From: Nocardia sp. BSTN01
GTDB lineage: Bacteria; Actinomycetota; Actinomycetes; Mycobacteriales; Mycobacteriaceae
Direction: 5' to 3'
Assembly (NCBI RefSeq): GCF_015354405.1
Contig: NZ_JADKYP010000003.1
Span: 303,392 to 367,391 of the forward strand
DNA: 64,000 nucleotides
Each line of letters starts with the position of its first letter. Position 1 is the first letter of the stretch. Positions 1 through 8,849 of this stretch are shown here, piece by piece. The position numbers and the translations under genes were made by a program. The notes under the pieces are model-generated. The model did no database searches. It saw only the letters and a program-made list of their open reading frames with translations, and had not been told where the DNA came from.

Positions 1-1334
1 TCGCCCTGGCAACGGAATTGGAAGCGGCGGGCGTCAGCATCATCAACACCGACATCGGCTGGCACGAGGCGCGGGTGCCGACGATCGTCACCTCGGTGCC
101 GCGCGCCGCCTTCGTCGAGTTCACCGCGAAGATCACCGCGCGCGTGACCATTCCGGTCTGCGCCTCGAACCGGATCAACATGCCCGAGACCGCCGAGGAG
201 ATCCTCACCCGCGGCGACGCCGATCTGGTGTCGCTGGCCCGGCCGCTGCTGGCCGACCCGGAATGGGCCGCCAAGGCACGCGCCGCCCGCGACGACGAGA
301 TCAACACCTGCATCGCCTGCAACCAAGCCTGCCTGGATCATGCCTTCGTCCACAAAACCGTGTCCTGCCTGCTGAATCCGCGGGCCGGTCATGAAACCGA
401 ACTCCGGCTGCTGCCCACCCGGCGGATGCAGCGCATCGCGGTCGTGGGTGCGGGACCGGCGGGACTGTCGGCGGCGGTGAACCTGGCCGAGCGCGGCCAC
501 AAGGTGGATCTGTTCGAGGCCGACGACAAGATCGGCGGCCAGTTCGATATCGCGCGCCGGATTCCGGGCAAGGAGGAGTTCAACGAGACGATCCGGTATT
601 TCACCCGCAAACTGGAACTCGCCGGGGTGCGGGTAGTCCTGAACCGCCGGGTGAGCGCCGGCGAACTGATCGAAGGCAGCTACGACCACGTAGTGGTCGC
701 CACCGGCGTGCGCCCGCGCATCCCGAACATCCCGGGTATCGACCATCCGAAGGTGCTCACCTACGCCGAACTGGTGCGCGAGGAGAAGCCGGTCGGCAAG
801 AAGGTCGCGGTGATCGGCGCGGGCGGAATCGGTTACGACGTCAGCGAATTCCTCACCGTCGAAGGGCATCCGGCGCTGAAGCTCGACGAGTGGAAGCAGG
901 AGTGGGGTGTCACCGCCGACGATCCGGAGGCACCGGGCCAGCTGACCGCCGCGCGTCCCTCGCCCGCTCCCCGCGATGTGGTCCTGCTGCAACGGAAGTC
1001 GACGCCCTTCGGCAAGAGCCTGGGTAAGACCACCGGCTGGGTGCATCGCGCGGCGGTCAAGGCGAAGGGGGTGGAACAGATCGGCGGCGTCAACTACGAA
1101 CGCATCGACGATCGCGGACTGCACATCAGCTTCGGTGACAAGCGCGACCGGCCCACCGTCATCGACTGCGACACCGTGATCCTGTGTGCCGGACAGGAAT
1201 CGGTGCGCGATCTGGTCGAGCCGCTCCAGCAGGCGGGTGTGCGCATCCATCTGATCGGCGGCGCCGACGTGGCCGCCGAACTCGATGCCAAGCGTGCCAT
1301 CGATCAGGGCACCCGGCTGGCGGCGGCGCTGTGA
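1..1334 (+). CDS. fadH: 2,4-dienoyl-CoA reductase (FadH-type), 5' end outside window
   Basis: C-terminal part of an NADPH-dependent 2,4-dienoyl-CoA reductase, the auxiliary beta-oxidation enzyme that removes conjugated double bonds from unsaturated acyl-CoAs. The frame is open from base 3, so the N-terminal half of the flavin TIM barrel lies upstream. What remains shows the end of the barrel (LVSLARPLLADPEW), the Cys cluster that binds the 4Fe-4S centre (CIACNQACLD, then SCLLNP), an FAD/NADPH Rossmann motif (VVGAGPAGLSAAVNLAERG) and a second nucleotide-binding motif (VIGAGGIGYDVSEFL). This is the usual order in the Old Yellow Enzyme/FadH family. The TGA stop overlaps the ATG of the next gene, so the two are probably co-transcribed. 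The only doubt is the exact substrate within the family. Confidence 0.93.
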   Translation, partial: ALATELEAAGVSIINTDIGWHEARVPTIVTSVPRAAFVEFTAKITARVTIPVCASNRINMPETAEEILTRGDADLVSLARPLLADPEWAAKARAARDDEINTCIACNQACLDHAFVHKTVSCLLNPRAGHETELRLLPTRRMQRIAVVGAGPAGLSAAVNLAERGHKVDLFEADDKIGGQFDIARRIPGKEEFNETIRYFTRKLELAGVRVVLNRRVSAGELIEGSYDHVVVATGVRPRIPNIPGIDHPKVLTYAELVREEKPVGKKVAVIGAGGIGYDVSEFLTVEGHPALKLDEWKQEWGVTADDPEAPGQLTAARPSPAPRDVVLLQRKSTPFGKSLGKTTGWVHRAAVKAKGVEQIGGVNYERIDDRGLHISFGDKRDRPTVIDCDTVILCAGQESVRDLVEPLQQAGVRIHLIGGADVAAELDAKRAIDQGTRLAAAL

Positions 1335-1936
1335 TGGCGATCCTCACCCGGCTCGGTTTACCCGGCGACGAGAAAGCCTGGGCCGCATTGGGTTTCGTGG
1401 CCGAGAACCAGATGATGCGAATCGGGCGGATCTCCTGCACGCTCGGAGTCGGCACCGGCTGGGGGTTCGAGGGCATCGAGGCCGACGCGGCGACACTGGG
1501 TGTGCCGGAACTGCTGCACGATGTGGAGACCGAGTCGGCCCATCCCAACGGGGTGACGTTCGTCGATCACGTCGTCTACTGGGTGCCGGATCTGGACGAA
1601 TCCGTCGCCGCACTGAACGCCGTACTGGGAACCGGCCCGCGGCGGCGCTTCCACCCGCGCGGCCCGGAAGGCCCGGAAATGGCCTTCTACCGGGTCGACG
1701 AGGCGTTCCTGGAGGTCGTTTCCGCCCCCATCGAGCGGCCCGCGCTGGTCGGCGTCGCCTTCGGCACTCCGGATCTCGACGCCACGGTGGCCGCGGTCCG
1801 TGCGGCCGGTGGCCCGGTCGGTGATCCGAAGCCGGCGGTGCAGGGCGGACGAATCGCCGGGGTGTGGCACGGGCATATCGACTGGGGTGTCGCCTTCCTC
1901 GAGCCCAAGCCCCGCGGCGAGGCGAAGTCCGGCTAG
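1334..1936 (+). CDS. VOC/glyoxalase-like protein
   Basis: 200-residue protein of the vicinal-oxygen-chelate type. HVVYWVPDLDESVAAL (about residue 79) and VGVAFGTPDLDATVAAVRAAG (about 139) look like the paired beta-alpha-beta-beta-beta modules of the fold, and HGHIDWGVAFLEP near the C-terminus carries late conserved residues. The ATG start overlaps the previous TGA (TGATG), which fixes the start and indicates translational coupling with fadH. The role is not known; co-expression with fadH suggests a CoA-thioester or lipid-linked substrate, but that is inference. Confidence 0.8.
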   Translation: MAILTRLGLPGDEKAWAALGFVAENQMMRIGRISCTLGVGTGWGFEGIEADAATLGVPELLHDVETESAHPNGVTFVDHVVYWVPDLDESVAALNAVLGTGPRRRFHPRGPEGPEMAFYRVDEAFLEVVSAPIERPALVGVAFGTPDLDATVAAVRAAGGPVGDPKPAVQGGRIAGVWHGHIDWGVAFLEPKPRGEAKSG

Positions 1937-1947
1937 GCTCGGCGACC

Positions 1948-2739
1948 GTGAGCTTGCCTGCACCCACTGCCGACAACCGTGCCGTCGTCACCGGAGCATC
2001 CTCCGGAATCGGAACCGCTCTGGCCGAGGAGCTCGCCAAACGGGGCTATTCGGTCATCCTGGTCGCCCGGCGTGGCGATCTGCTCGCCGAGCTGGCGCAG
2101 CGACTGACCGACACCTACGGGGTGACCGCCGAGGTTCGCGCGGTGGACCTGTCCGATCGTGAACAGCGCTCCCCGCTGGTGGCCGAGTTGGCCGGTCGTG
2201 AGATCGCCATCCTGTGCAACAACGCCGGTGTCGCCACCTTCGGCGCCGTCGCCGACCTGGACGCCGACGTCGAACGCTCGGTGATGGAACTGAACGCGGT
2301 CGCGGTCCACGATCTGACCCTGGCGGTGCTGCCCGGCATGCTCGCCCGCGGCGGCGGCATCCTGATCACCGGTTCGGCGGCCGGGAACATGGCCATCCCC
2401 AACAACGCCACCTATGCCGCGACCAAGGCCTTCACCAACACCTTCTCCGAATCGCTGCGCGGCGAACTGACCGGCAGCGGCGTGCACGTCACGCTGCTCG
2501 CGCCGGGCCCGGTACGCACCGACAACCCCGATCAGGACGAGGTCGGCAGCAAGATTCCGGATTTCATCTGGGTGTCGGCCGCCTACACCGCGAAAATCTC
2601 CATCGACGCCTTGGCGCGCAACAAGATGCGCGTCGTTCCCGGCCTGATCAGCAAGGGTATGAGCGTCGCCGGCCAGTACGCGCCGCGGGCGCTCACCGCG
2701 CCGATCGTCGGCTCGTTCTACAAGAAGCTGGCGGGCTGA
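1948..2739 (+). CDS. cmrA: short-chain dehydrogenase, CmrA-type mycolate reductase
   Basis: 263-residue classical SDR. It shows the cofactor motif TGASSGIG (about residue 16), the NNAG motif (CNNAGVATFG) and the catalytic Ser...Tyr-x-x-x-Lys set (ITGSAAGNM, then TYAATKAF). The C-terminal segment YAPRALTAPIVGSFYKKLAG closely resembles the end of M. tuberculosis Rv2509 as I remember it. Rv2509 (CmrA) reduces the 3-oxo group of newly condensed mycolates. The neighbours HerA-like ATPase and orn correspond to Rv2510c and Rv2511, which supports orthology. The start is GTG at 1948, giving the short N-terminus (VSLPAPTADNRAVVTGAS) usual for this family. Loss would be expected to impair mycolic-acid maturation. 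Confidence 0.85.
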   Translation: MSLPAPTADNRAVVTGASSGIGTALAEELAKRGYSVILVARRGDLLAELAQRLTDTYGVTAEVRAVDLSDREQRSPLVAELAGREIAILCNNAGVATFGAVADLDADVERSVMELNAVAVHDLTLAVLPGMLARGGGILITGSAAGNMAIPNNATYAATKAFTNTFSESLRGELTGSGVHVTLLAPGPVRTDNPDQDEVGSKIPDFIWVSAAYTAKISIDALARNKMRVVPGLISKGMSVAGQYAPRALTAPIVGSFYKKLAG

Positions 2740-2884
2740 TCAGCAGGGTGTCAGGGCGGCGTCAGGATCGCGGCGCCGCCGGTCAAGACGGCGTATCGAG
2801 ACGGTTCCGGCGCCTGTCACCGGCGTAGTCCTGACAGTGACCCCCGCAGTCGAGGAGAAAGCGGGGCACCACAGGAGACACGCC

Positions 2885-4228
2885 GTGACGTTGCTCGAGA
2901 TCTTCCCGTCCCTGCGTTCGGGGATGGCGTCCCCGCGCCTGGACACCACCGTCTGGCCGTGCCGGACGCACTACGACGAACTGGGCCGCATCACCGTCGA
3001 CGGGGTCGCCCTCGATGATGTCGCCGACCGCTACGGCACACCGACCTATGTGATCGGTGAAACCGAGATCCACACCCGCTGCCGGTCGTACCGCGCACAC
3101 TTCCCGGATGCCGAAATCGTCTACGCCGCAAAGGCTCTGCTGACCCGCACCATCGCCGGGCTGGTCGCCGACGAGGGCCTCGGCATCGACGTGTGCTCGG
3201 CCGGCGAACTGGCGATCGCGCTGTCGGCCGGGGTGGATCCGCGGCGAATCATGCTGCACGGCAGCGGGAAACCTTTCGCCGAACTGGAATACGCGGTCGG
3301 CGCCGGTGTGGGGCGGATCGTGCTCGACTCGCTCACCGAGGTGAGTTTGCTGGGCACGGTCGTCGAGCGGCCGCAGCAAGTGCTGCTGCGCCTGACTCCC
3401 GACATCGACGTGCACGGACGTCCGGTCGTGCGCACGGGGGTCAGCGATCAGAAATTCGGCTTCGCCCCGCACGACGGGACCACCGAGGAGGCGATCCGGG
3501 CGATCATCGATCATCCCCTGCTGGATCTGCGCGGCTTCCACTGCCACCTCGGCTCGCAAATCCACGACCCCGACCATTACGGGGAAGCCGTGCGGCGGCT
3601 CATCGCGCGGATGGCCGAGGTCCGGCACGACTACGGCGTATTGCTGACTCAGCTCGATCTGGGCGGCGGCCATGCGGTGGCCTACCGCGCCGGCGACGCG
3701 GAACTGAATCTGTCCGAACTGGCCGACATCATCGACGACTCCTTGGACGCGGCGTGCGCGCGACATCGCTTCCCCCGTCCGGTGATCGCGATGGAACCGG
3801 GTCGCGGCATCGTCGCCCGCGCGGGCGTGACGATCTATCGCGTGACGGCGATCAAGCATGTCCCGGGCGGCCGGACGTTCGTGATCGTGGACGGTGGCAT
3901 GAACGACAATCCGCGGGTCGCCCTCTACGGGGCTCGCTACGACGCCGTGGTGGCGGGCCGGCACCCCACCGGTCCGACCGTCACCGCCACCGTGGCCGGA
4001 CGCTACTGCGAGGCCGGTGACATCCTCGCCACCGATATCCGCCTACCCGCCGATCTGCATGTCGGTGAGCTGCTGGCCGTGCCGTGCACCGGCGCCTACC
4101 ACCACAGCCTGGCCTCGGCCTACAACGGTGTGGGGCGGCCGCCGATCGTCGCGGTCCGTGACGGCCGGATGCGGGAGCTGGTGCGGCGCGAGACCGTGGA
4201 GGATCTATCGCTCCGCGATCGGGGCTGA
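2885..4228 (+). CDS. diaminopimelate decarboxylase-like PLP enzyme
   Basis: 447-residue fold-type III PLP enzyme of the LysA family, which decarboxylates meso-diaminopimelate to lysine. Visible motifs are the PLP lysine in VYAAKALLTR (K83), HCHLGSQIHDP, the glycine-rich phosphate-binding loop LDLGGGHAVAY, EPGRGIVARAG, the catalytic-Cys region GRYCEAGD and the C-terminal GAYHHSLASAYN. The GTG start at 2885 has a good ribosome site (AGGAGA at 2873-2878). In actinobacteria the biosynthetic lysA usually sits with argS, hom and thrC, so this isolated copy may be a paralogue used in secondary metabolism or on another diamino acid; that is inference. It is convergent with the HerA-like gene. Confidence 0.85.
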   Translation: MTLLEIFPSLRSGMASPRLDTTVWPCRTHYDELGRITVDGVALDDVADRYGTPTYVIGETEIHTRCRSYRAHFPDAEIVYAAKALLTRTIAGLVADEGLGIDVCSAGELAIALSAGVDPRRIMLHGSGKPFAELEYAVGAGVGRIVLDSLTEVSLLGTVVERPQQVLLRLTPDIDVHGRPVVRTGVSDQKFGFAPHDGTTEEAIRAIIDHPLLDLRGFHCHLGSQIHDPDHYGEAVRRLIARMAEVRHDYGVLLTQLDLGGGHAVAYRAGDAELNLSELADIIDDSLDAACARHRFPRPVIAMEPGRGIVARAGVTIYRVTAIKHVPGGRTFVIVDGGMNDNPRVALYGARYDAVVAGRHPTGPTVTATVAGRYCEAGDILATDIRLPADLHVGELLAVPCTGAYHHSLASAYNGVGRPPIVAVRDGRMRELVRRETVEDLSLRDRG

Positions 4229-4276
4229 GCGGCAACAAATCTCGGTGCGAGGTCGAGTACCGTCCGGCGTCGATGC

Positions 4277-6001
4277 TCAGCGTTTGCGGGTGCCGAAGAG
4301 GCTGCGGCTGATCTCGCGACCCGCGGCCGAGGCCGCCGAACGCAGGAAACTCTTCACCGCCGGATTGCTCATGATCCGTTCCGCCGCCGAGACGTCCGGC
4401 TCCGGCGCCCGTCCGCCGGAGCCCTGCGGCACCGGCTGCGGTTCCGGCTCGGCCGCAACGACTTTCGCGGCCAGCATCTCGTAGGCGGATTCCCGGTCGA
4501 CGGTGCGGCCGTACTTCTCGAACAGTGGGCTCGACTGCGCGCGCGAGCGGATGCCGTCCGCGCCGATGGTGTTCATCAGCGACCGCGGCGGCCGCAGCCG
4601 GGTCCAGGCCACCGGCGTCGGCGCACCCTGTTCGGACAGCACCGTGACGATCGCCTCGCCGATACCCAGTGTGGTGAGGGCGTTTTCGAGGTCGTAGGCG
4701 GCGGTCTTCGGGTAGGTGCGCACCGTTTTCGACAGCGCCTTCTGATCGTCCGGGGTGAACGCGCGCAGTGCGTGCTGGATCCGCGCCCCCAATTGCGACA
4801 GCACCGCGTTGGGCACATCGGTGGGCAATTGGGTGCAGAAGAACACGCCGACGCCCTTGGAGCGGATCAGTTTCACCGTCTGCTCGACCTGCTCCAGGAA
4901 CGCCTTGGACGCGTCGGCGAACAGCAGATGCGCCTCGTCGAAGATGAACACCAGCTCGGGTTTGTCGACATCGCCGACTTCGGGCAGGGTCTGGAACAGG
5001 TCGGCCAGCACCCACATGAGGAAGGTGGAGAACAGCACCGGCCGCGCCGCCTGCGATCCGAGTTCGAACAGCGTGATCACGCCCTGTCCGCCGGCGGTCC
5101 GCAACAGATCGGCGGGGTCGAGTTCCGGCTCACCGAAGAAGGTGTCGCCGCCGTCGGCCTCCAGATTCACCAAGGCACGCAGGATCACCCCGGCCGTCGC
5201 GGCCGACACCCCGCCGATCCCCTTCAGATCCTCCTTCCCCTCCGGACTGGTCAGATGCTGGATCACCGAACGCAGATCCTTCAGGTCCAGCAGTGCCAGT
5301 CCGCGGGTGTCGGCCCAGTGGAAGATCAGACCGAGGGTGGATTCCTGAGTCTCGTTGAGCCCCAGCACTTTAGCGAGCAGAATCGGACCGAACGAGGTGA
5401 TGGTCGCGCGAATCGGCACGCCGATTCCCTCGGTGCCGAGAGAGACGAAGTCGGTCGGGAATCCGTGCGGCGCCCAGTCGGCGTCACCGGTCTGCGCGGC
5501 CCGGGCGGCGAGCTCGTCGTTCGATTCGCCCTGCTGCGCCAGCCCCGACAGATCACCCTTCACATCGGCGAGCACCACGGGGACCCCTGCCGCGGACAAC
5601 TGTTCGGCGATGCCTTGCAGGGTCTTGGTCTTACCGGTTCCGGTGGCGCCGGCGACGAGACCGTGGCGGTTCAGCGTGCGCATCGGAATCCGTACCCGCG
5701 CGGCCGGATCGATCTCCCCGTCGACGACGACCGCGCCCAGTTCCAGCGCCGCCCCTTCGAAGGCGTAACCCGCCGCGATCTGTTGTGCGATCGAATTCGT
5801 CTCGCCGGCAAGCGGTTCCGCGTCGGCAGTCGCTGTCGGCGTAGCGGAATCGGCCGGTTTCGCAGCGGTGGCCGGTTCGGCGGCGGCTTCGGCCTCGGCC
5901 GCCTCCGCCGCGGCCGCCGCTTCGGCCGCGACCCGAGCCGCTTCCTCGGCCGCCTTGCGCGCGGCCGCCGCCTTCGCCGCTTTGTCCTCGGAACTGGTCA
6001 T
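4277..6001 (-). CDS. HerA-like/DUF853 P-loop ATPase
   Basis: 574-residue ATPase of the DUF853 (YjgR) group of HerA/VirB4-type ATPases. The first 65 or so residues are an Ala/Glu/Lys-rich, probably helical, disordered leader. Walker A is GATGTGKTKTL, a Walker-B-like segment is LVFIFDEAHLLF, and VGVFFCTQLPTDVPN matches the late conserved motif of the family. The C-terminus is basic (REISRSLFGTRKR). The ATG at 6001 is preceded on its strand by GGAGGA at good spacing. The position next to orn matches Rv2510c of M. tuberculosis. The biological role of this ATPase is not established; DNA or protein translocation is only suggested by the fold. Confidence 0.9.
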   Translation of the reverse strand: MTSSEDKAAKAAAARKAAEEAARVAAEAAAAAEAAEAEAAAEPATAAKPADSATPTATADAEPLAGETNSIAQQIAAGYAFEGAALELGAVVVDGEIDPAARVRIPMRTLNRHGLVAGATGTGKTKTLQGIAEQLSAAGVPVVLADVKGDLSGLAQQGESNDELAARAAQTGDADWAPHGFPTDFVSLGTEGIGVPIRATITSFGPILLAKVLGLNETQESTLGLIFHWADTRGLALLDLKDLRSVIQHLTSPEGKEDLKGIGGVSAATAGVILRALVNLEADGGDTFFGEPELDPADLLRTAGGQGVITLFELGSQAARPVLFSTFLMWVLADLFQTLPEVGDVDKPELVFIFDEAHLLFADASKAFLEQVEQTVKLIRSKGVGVFFCTQLPTDVPNAVLSQLGARIQHALRAFTPDDQKALSKTVRTYPKTAAYDLENALTTLGIGEAIVTVLSEQGAPTPVAWTRLRPPRSLMNTIGADGIRSRAQSSPLFEKYGRTVDRESAYEMLAAKVVAAEPEPQPVPQGSGGRAPEPDVSAAERIMSNPAVKSFLRSAASAAGREISRSLFGTRKR

Positions 6002-6171
6002 CGCCGATCCTCCGTCGCCCTGCCCACCGCTGCCGACACCACTGGAATCACGCATACACCTGGGCAAAACTGTAGCGGGAGGTTTGCCGAAAGGCGGCTG
6101 CAACGGGCCGGATGGCGCGCATCCGGTGCGGTCGGTCCGATTCGCACCGTCCGCGCACTAAGGTTGCCGGG

Positions 6172-6810
6172 GTGTCCGACAAACTGATGGTGTGGATGGA
6201 TTGCGAGATGACCGGCCTGCGCCTGGACAGCGACAAGCTGATCGAGGTGGCCGCGCTCGTAACCGATAGCGATCTCAATATCCTCGGCGACGGCGTCGAT
6301 ATCGTCATCCACGCCGACGATGACGCGTTGGCGGCGATGCCGCCGGTGGTGCAGGAAATGCACGCCAAATCCGGCCTCACCGAGGAGGTGCGCCGCTCCA
6401 CGGTCACCATGGAACAGGCGCAGCAGCAGGTTCTCGACTACGTGCGCGAGTGGGTTCCCACCCCCGGCACCGTGCCGCTCGCCGGCAATTCCATCGCTAC
6501 CGACCGCGGCTTCATCGCCCGCGACATGCCCGAACTCGACGCCCACCTGCACTACCGGATGATCGATGTGAGCTCCATCAAAGAACTGTGCCGGCGCTGG
6601 TATCCGCGCATCTACTTCGGCCAGCCGGAGAAGGGCCTGGCCCACCGCGCCCTCGCCGATATCGAGGAATCCATCCGCGAGCTGCGGTACTACCGGCGGA
6701 CCGCGTTCGTTGCCGCTCCCGGACCCTCGACCGCCGAGATCGCGGAGATCGCCGCGCAGGTCAGCGCCGGTTCCACCGGCACCCAGCCGCCCGCCACACC
6801 CGCCGATTAG
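6172..6810 (+). CDS. orn: oligoribonuclease
   Basis: 212-residue DEDDh-family 3'-5' exoribonuclease that degrades two- to five-nucleotide RNAs, including pGpG, in the cytosol. Exo I is WMDCEMTGL (Asp and Glu ligands near the N-terminus), Exo II is [14 protein letters not shown], and Exo III is [12 protein letters not shown] with the catalytic His and Asp. The C-terminal 35 residues (Ala/Pro/Ser-rich) extend beyond the usual end near residue 180. The start is taken as GTG at 6172 because it leaves only three residues before the conserved strand. The gene is divergent from the HerA-like ATPase and lies immediately upstream of tRNA-His, as in mycobacteria. Confidence 0.96.
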   Translation: MSDKLMVWMDCEMTGLRLDSDKLIEVAALVTDSDLNILGDGVDIVIHADDDALAAMPPVVQEMHAKSGLTEEVRRSTVTMEQAQQQVLDYVREWVPTPGTVPLAGNSIATDRGFIARDMPELDAHLHYRMIDVSSIKELCRRWYPRIYFGQPEKGLAHRALADIEESIRELRYYRRTAFVAAPGPSTAEIAEIAAQVSAGSTGTQPPATPAD

Positions 6811-6863
6811 GTTTCCCGGCGGTCTTCGCGCTACCATCTACCGCGCCGGTTGTTACCGGCAAT

Positions 6864-6937
6864 GGTGACCGTAGTTCAGTTGGTAGAGCACCAGGTTGTG
6901 ATCCTGGCTGTCGCGGGTTCGAGTCCCGTCGGTCACC
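6864..6937 (+). tRNA. tRNA-His (GTG)
   Basis: Complete cloverleaf. The acceptor stem GTGACCG pairs with CGGTCAC, and an extra 5' G pairs with C73, the hallmark of tRNA-His. The D stem is GTTC/GAGC, the anticodon arm CCAGG-TTGTGAT-CCTGG gives anticodon GTG, and the T loop is TTCGAGT. CCA is not encoded. Confidence 0.97.
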
Positions 6938-6941
6938 CTGC

Positions 6942-6979
6942 AAGGGGCAGGTCCGGAAGAGATTCCGGACCTGCCCCTT
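6942..6979 (+). terminator. 17-bp hairpin terminator after tRNA-His
   Basis: Perfect inverted repeat: the left arm 6942-6958 (AAGGGGCAGGTCCGGAA) pairs with 6963-6979 around a GAGA loop. There is no long T tract, as is common in actinobacteria. It starts five bases after the tRNA. Confidence 0.85.
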
Positions 6980-7040
6980 CGTCATTGGTCCGAGTCTGTG
7001 ATCCGAGTCCTCGACCTTCTGACCGGCCCGACCGGACGAC

Positions 7041-8597
7041 TCATTCGATGAGTGTGGTGGGTTGACACGTCCGGTCGTCTGCCGGGAAGTCCCCGTCCCG
7101 GAAGTAGTCGTTGGCCGTGTCGAGAATGCAGGTGCTCAGACCGGGACGCAGCACCATGTGAATCCTGGTGTCGGCCAGGGTGATCAATCGAGACCCTGAC
7201 ATCTGCCGATGCAGTGCCACGGAGTGCGCATGAGGCGTCCGATTGTCGCCGGTGGCGGACAGGATCAGGGCGGGCACCGCGTTGTCGACCACGGTGGGCG
7301 GTTCCACCGGCGGCGGCCAGAACGCACAGGGCTGGACGTTGTTCGCCAGTGCGGCGAAGATCGGCTGACTCGGACGGGCCGCCTGGATCGCATTCCAATA
7401 CCAGGCGGGATCGGCGGGCATCGGTGCGTCCGCACACCAGATCTGCACCATGACCGAATCTTCGTCGTGCTCGTAGTACTCGATCTGCTGGTGCAGCTGC
7501 GGGGGCACCTCCGGTGCGCGCCCCTGCGCCGCGTCGGCAACGGCCCGCACCGATGCCGCCAGGGCGTCGTTCAAGCGCGCGTCCCGCAACATCGTCCACA
7601 GCAGATTCGGCAGCAGATGATCGTCGAAGCCGAAGCCCTCGACCACGATCGGCGACAGCGACGCCCGGCCGATCAGGGCCTCGACTCTCCGGCGCACCTC
7701 GGGCGCGGAGTCGCCGAGGTGATACTGCCCATCACGAAGCGCCACCCAGACGGCCCAGTCGTCGAAGGCCGCTTCCACCGCAGGACCCCAGTCCTGTTGC
7801 AGCCCGAGCCAATAGCGCTGCGGATCGATGGCACTGTCGAGCACCATGCGATCGGAGCGGCCGGGGAACAACTGCGCGTAGACCGCGCCGAGATACGTTC
7901 CGTAGGACACGCCGTAATAGCTGATGCGATCCTGACCCAGCGCCGCACGGATTACATCCATATCGCGGGCGGTGTTGCGCGTGCTGAGCTGCCGCATCCA
8001 ATTCCGGTCACCTCCCACCAGGCACTCGGCGACCAGCTGTGCCTGCAGGGCAGTTTCGGTGACGAATCCGGGTAGTCCGACACCCGCCGAGCGGATCGGG
8101 GTCGCGACCGGCCATCCGCAGCGCTGGTGCCGTCCGGAGCGGGCGACGCCACGCGGGTCGAATCCGATCAGGTCGTAGCGGCTCAGCACATCCGGTTCGA
8201 GCACATCACCGACGAGGTCGAACGCATCGAGCCCCGGCGTACCCGGCCCGCCCGAGTTGGTCAGCAGCACACCGCGACGGTGTTCTGGGTCGCTCGCCGG
8301 AATCCGCGAGACCGCGATGGGGATGCCCGGCCCCTCCGGGTCGGCGTAATCGAGTGGCACCTCGACATCCGCGCAGAGCGCGCCCTCCGCCGCCAGGGCC
8401 GCATCCTCGCACGGACGCCAGTCGAGATGTTGCTGCAGGAAGCGCGCCGGCGGATCCGCCGCTCCCGCGACCGCGATACCGGAAGCAGAGGCCATTGTCA
8501 CCGCGAGAACGGCAACGATCACCGACGTGACAACCCCGCCGACATCGCGAGGACGACGCTCAGCGGACGTCACCGCGTACCGATCTCCAACACCCAT
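7041..8597 (-). CDS. secreted alpha/beta-hydrolase, tripeptidyl aminopeptidase-like
   Basis: 518-residue exported serine hydrolase of the SlpD/SlpE-CaeA type (alpha/beta fold with a C-terminal TAP-like domain). Residues 1-50 form a signal peptide: a basic region, then a hydrophobic stretch (VVTSVIVAVLAVTMASASGIAVAGA). The oxyanion region is LLTNSGGPGTPG, the nucleophile elbow GVSYGT, the acid LSATGDNRTP and the His TRIHMVL. Several cysteines late in the protein fit disulfides typical of the secreted family. Natural substrates in this family are peptides or esters. ATG at 8597 was chosen because it places the signal sequence at the N-terminus; the frame is open further upstream without a signal peptide. 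It ends toward the tRNA-His terminator. Confidence 0.85.
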   Translation of the reverse strand: MGVGDRYAVTSAERRPRDVGGVVTSVIVAVLAVTMASASGIAVAGAADPPARFLQQHLDWRPCEDAALAAEGALCADVEVPLDYADPEGPGIPIAVSRIPASDPEHRRGVLLTNSGGPGTPGLDAFDLVGDVLEPDVLSRYDLIGFDPRGVARSGRHQRCGWPVATPIRSAGVGLPGFVTETALQAQLVAECLVGGDRNWMRQLSTRNTARDMDVIRAALGQDRISYYGVSYGTYLGAVYAQLFPGRSDRMVLDSAIDPQRYWLGLQQDWGPAVEAAFDDWAVWVALRDGQYHLGDSAPEVRRRVEALIGRASLSPIVVEGFGFDDHLLPNLLWTMLRDARLNDALAASVRAVADAAQGRAPEVPPQLHQQIEYYEHDEDSVMVQIWCADAPMPADPAWYWNAIQAARPSQPIFAALANNVQPCAFWPPPVEPPTVVDNAVPALILSATGDNRTPHAHSVALHRQMSGSRLITLADTRIHMVLRPGLSTCILDTANDYFRDGDFPADDRTCQPTTLIE

Positions 8598-8805
8598 GAG
8601 GACCTGACCCTTCAGCAAGTCGAGACCGCATCGCACCGGGAGCCACAGCCGACCACCCAGCGGAGCAGCTAACGCCCCGGAAGAGCCACGAACACAAGCG
8701 ATTTGGGGGCAACGCGGGTGTAATACACCTCGGCCCGGATATCGCGGGAGTAGATCGGCGCAAGCAAGTGTAGCGTCGGAGCACCGCATGAGACCCGAAC
8801 GACGA

Positions 8806-8835
8806 GCGGGCCTTCCGGATATCCGGAAGGCCCGC
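8806..8835. terminator. perfect 30-bp palindrome, terminator-like
   Basis: GCGGGCCTTCCGGAT is followed directly by its reverse complement (8806-8820 and 8821-8835). It lies 14 bases past the stop of the L,D-transpeptidase gene and is best read as that gene's terminator. In RNA it would form a stem of about 13 bp with a tiny loop. Confidence 0.75.
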
Positions 8836-8849
8836 GTCGTCACCGGCGG

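Noticed and set aside
2783-3964. 393-codon minus-strand frame antisense to the lysA-like gene
   Set aside because: Shadow frame; the decarboxylase has all family motifs.
4772-6187. 471-codon plus-strand frame antisense to the HerA-like ATPase
   Set aside because: Shadow of a real gene; no recognisable motif, and the P-loop ATPase on the other strand is clear.
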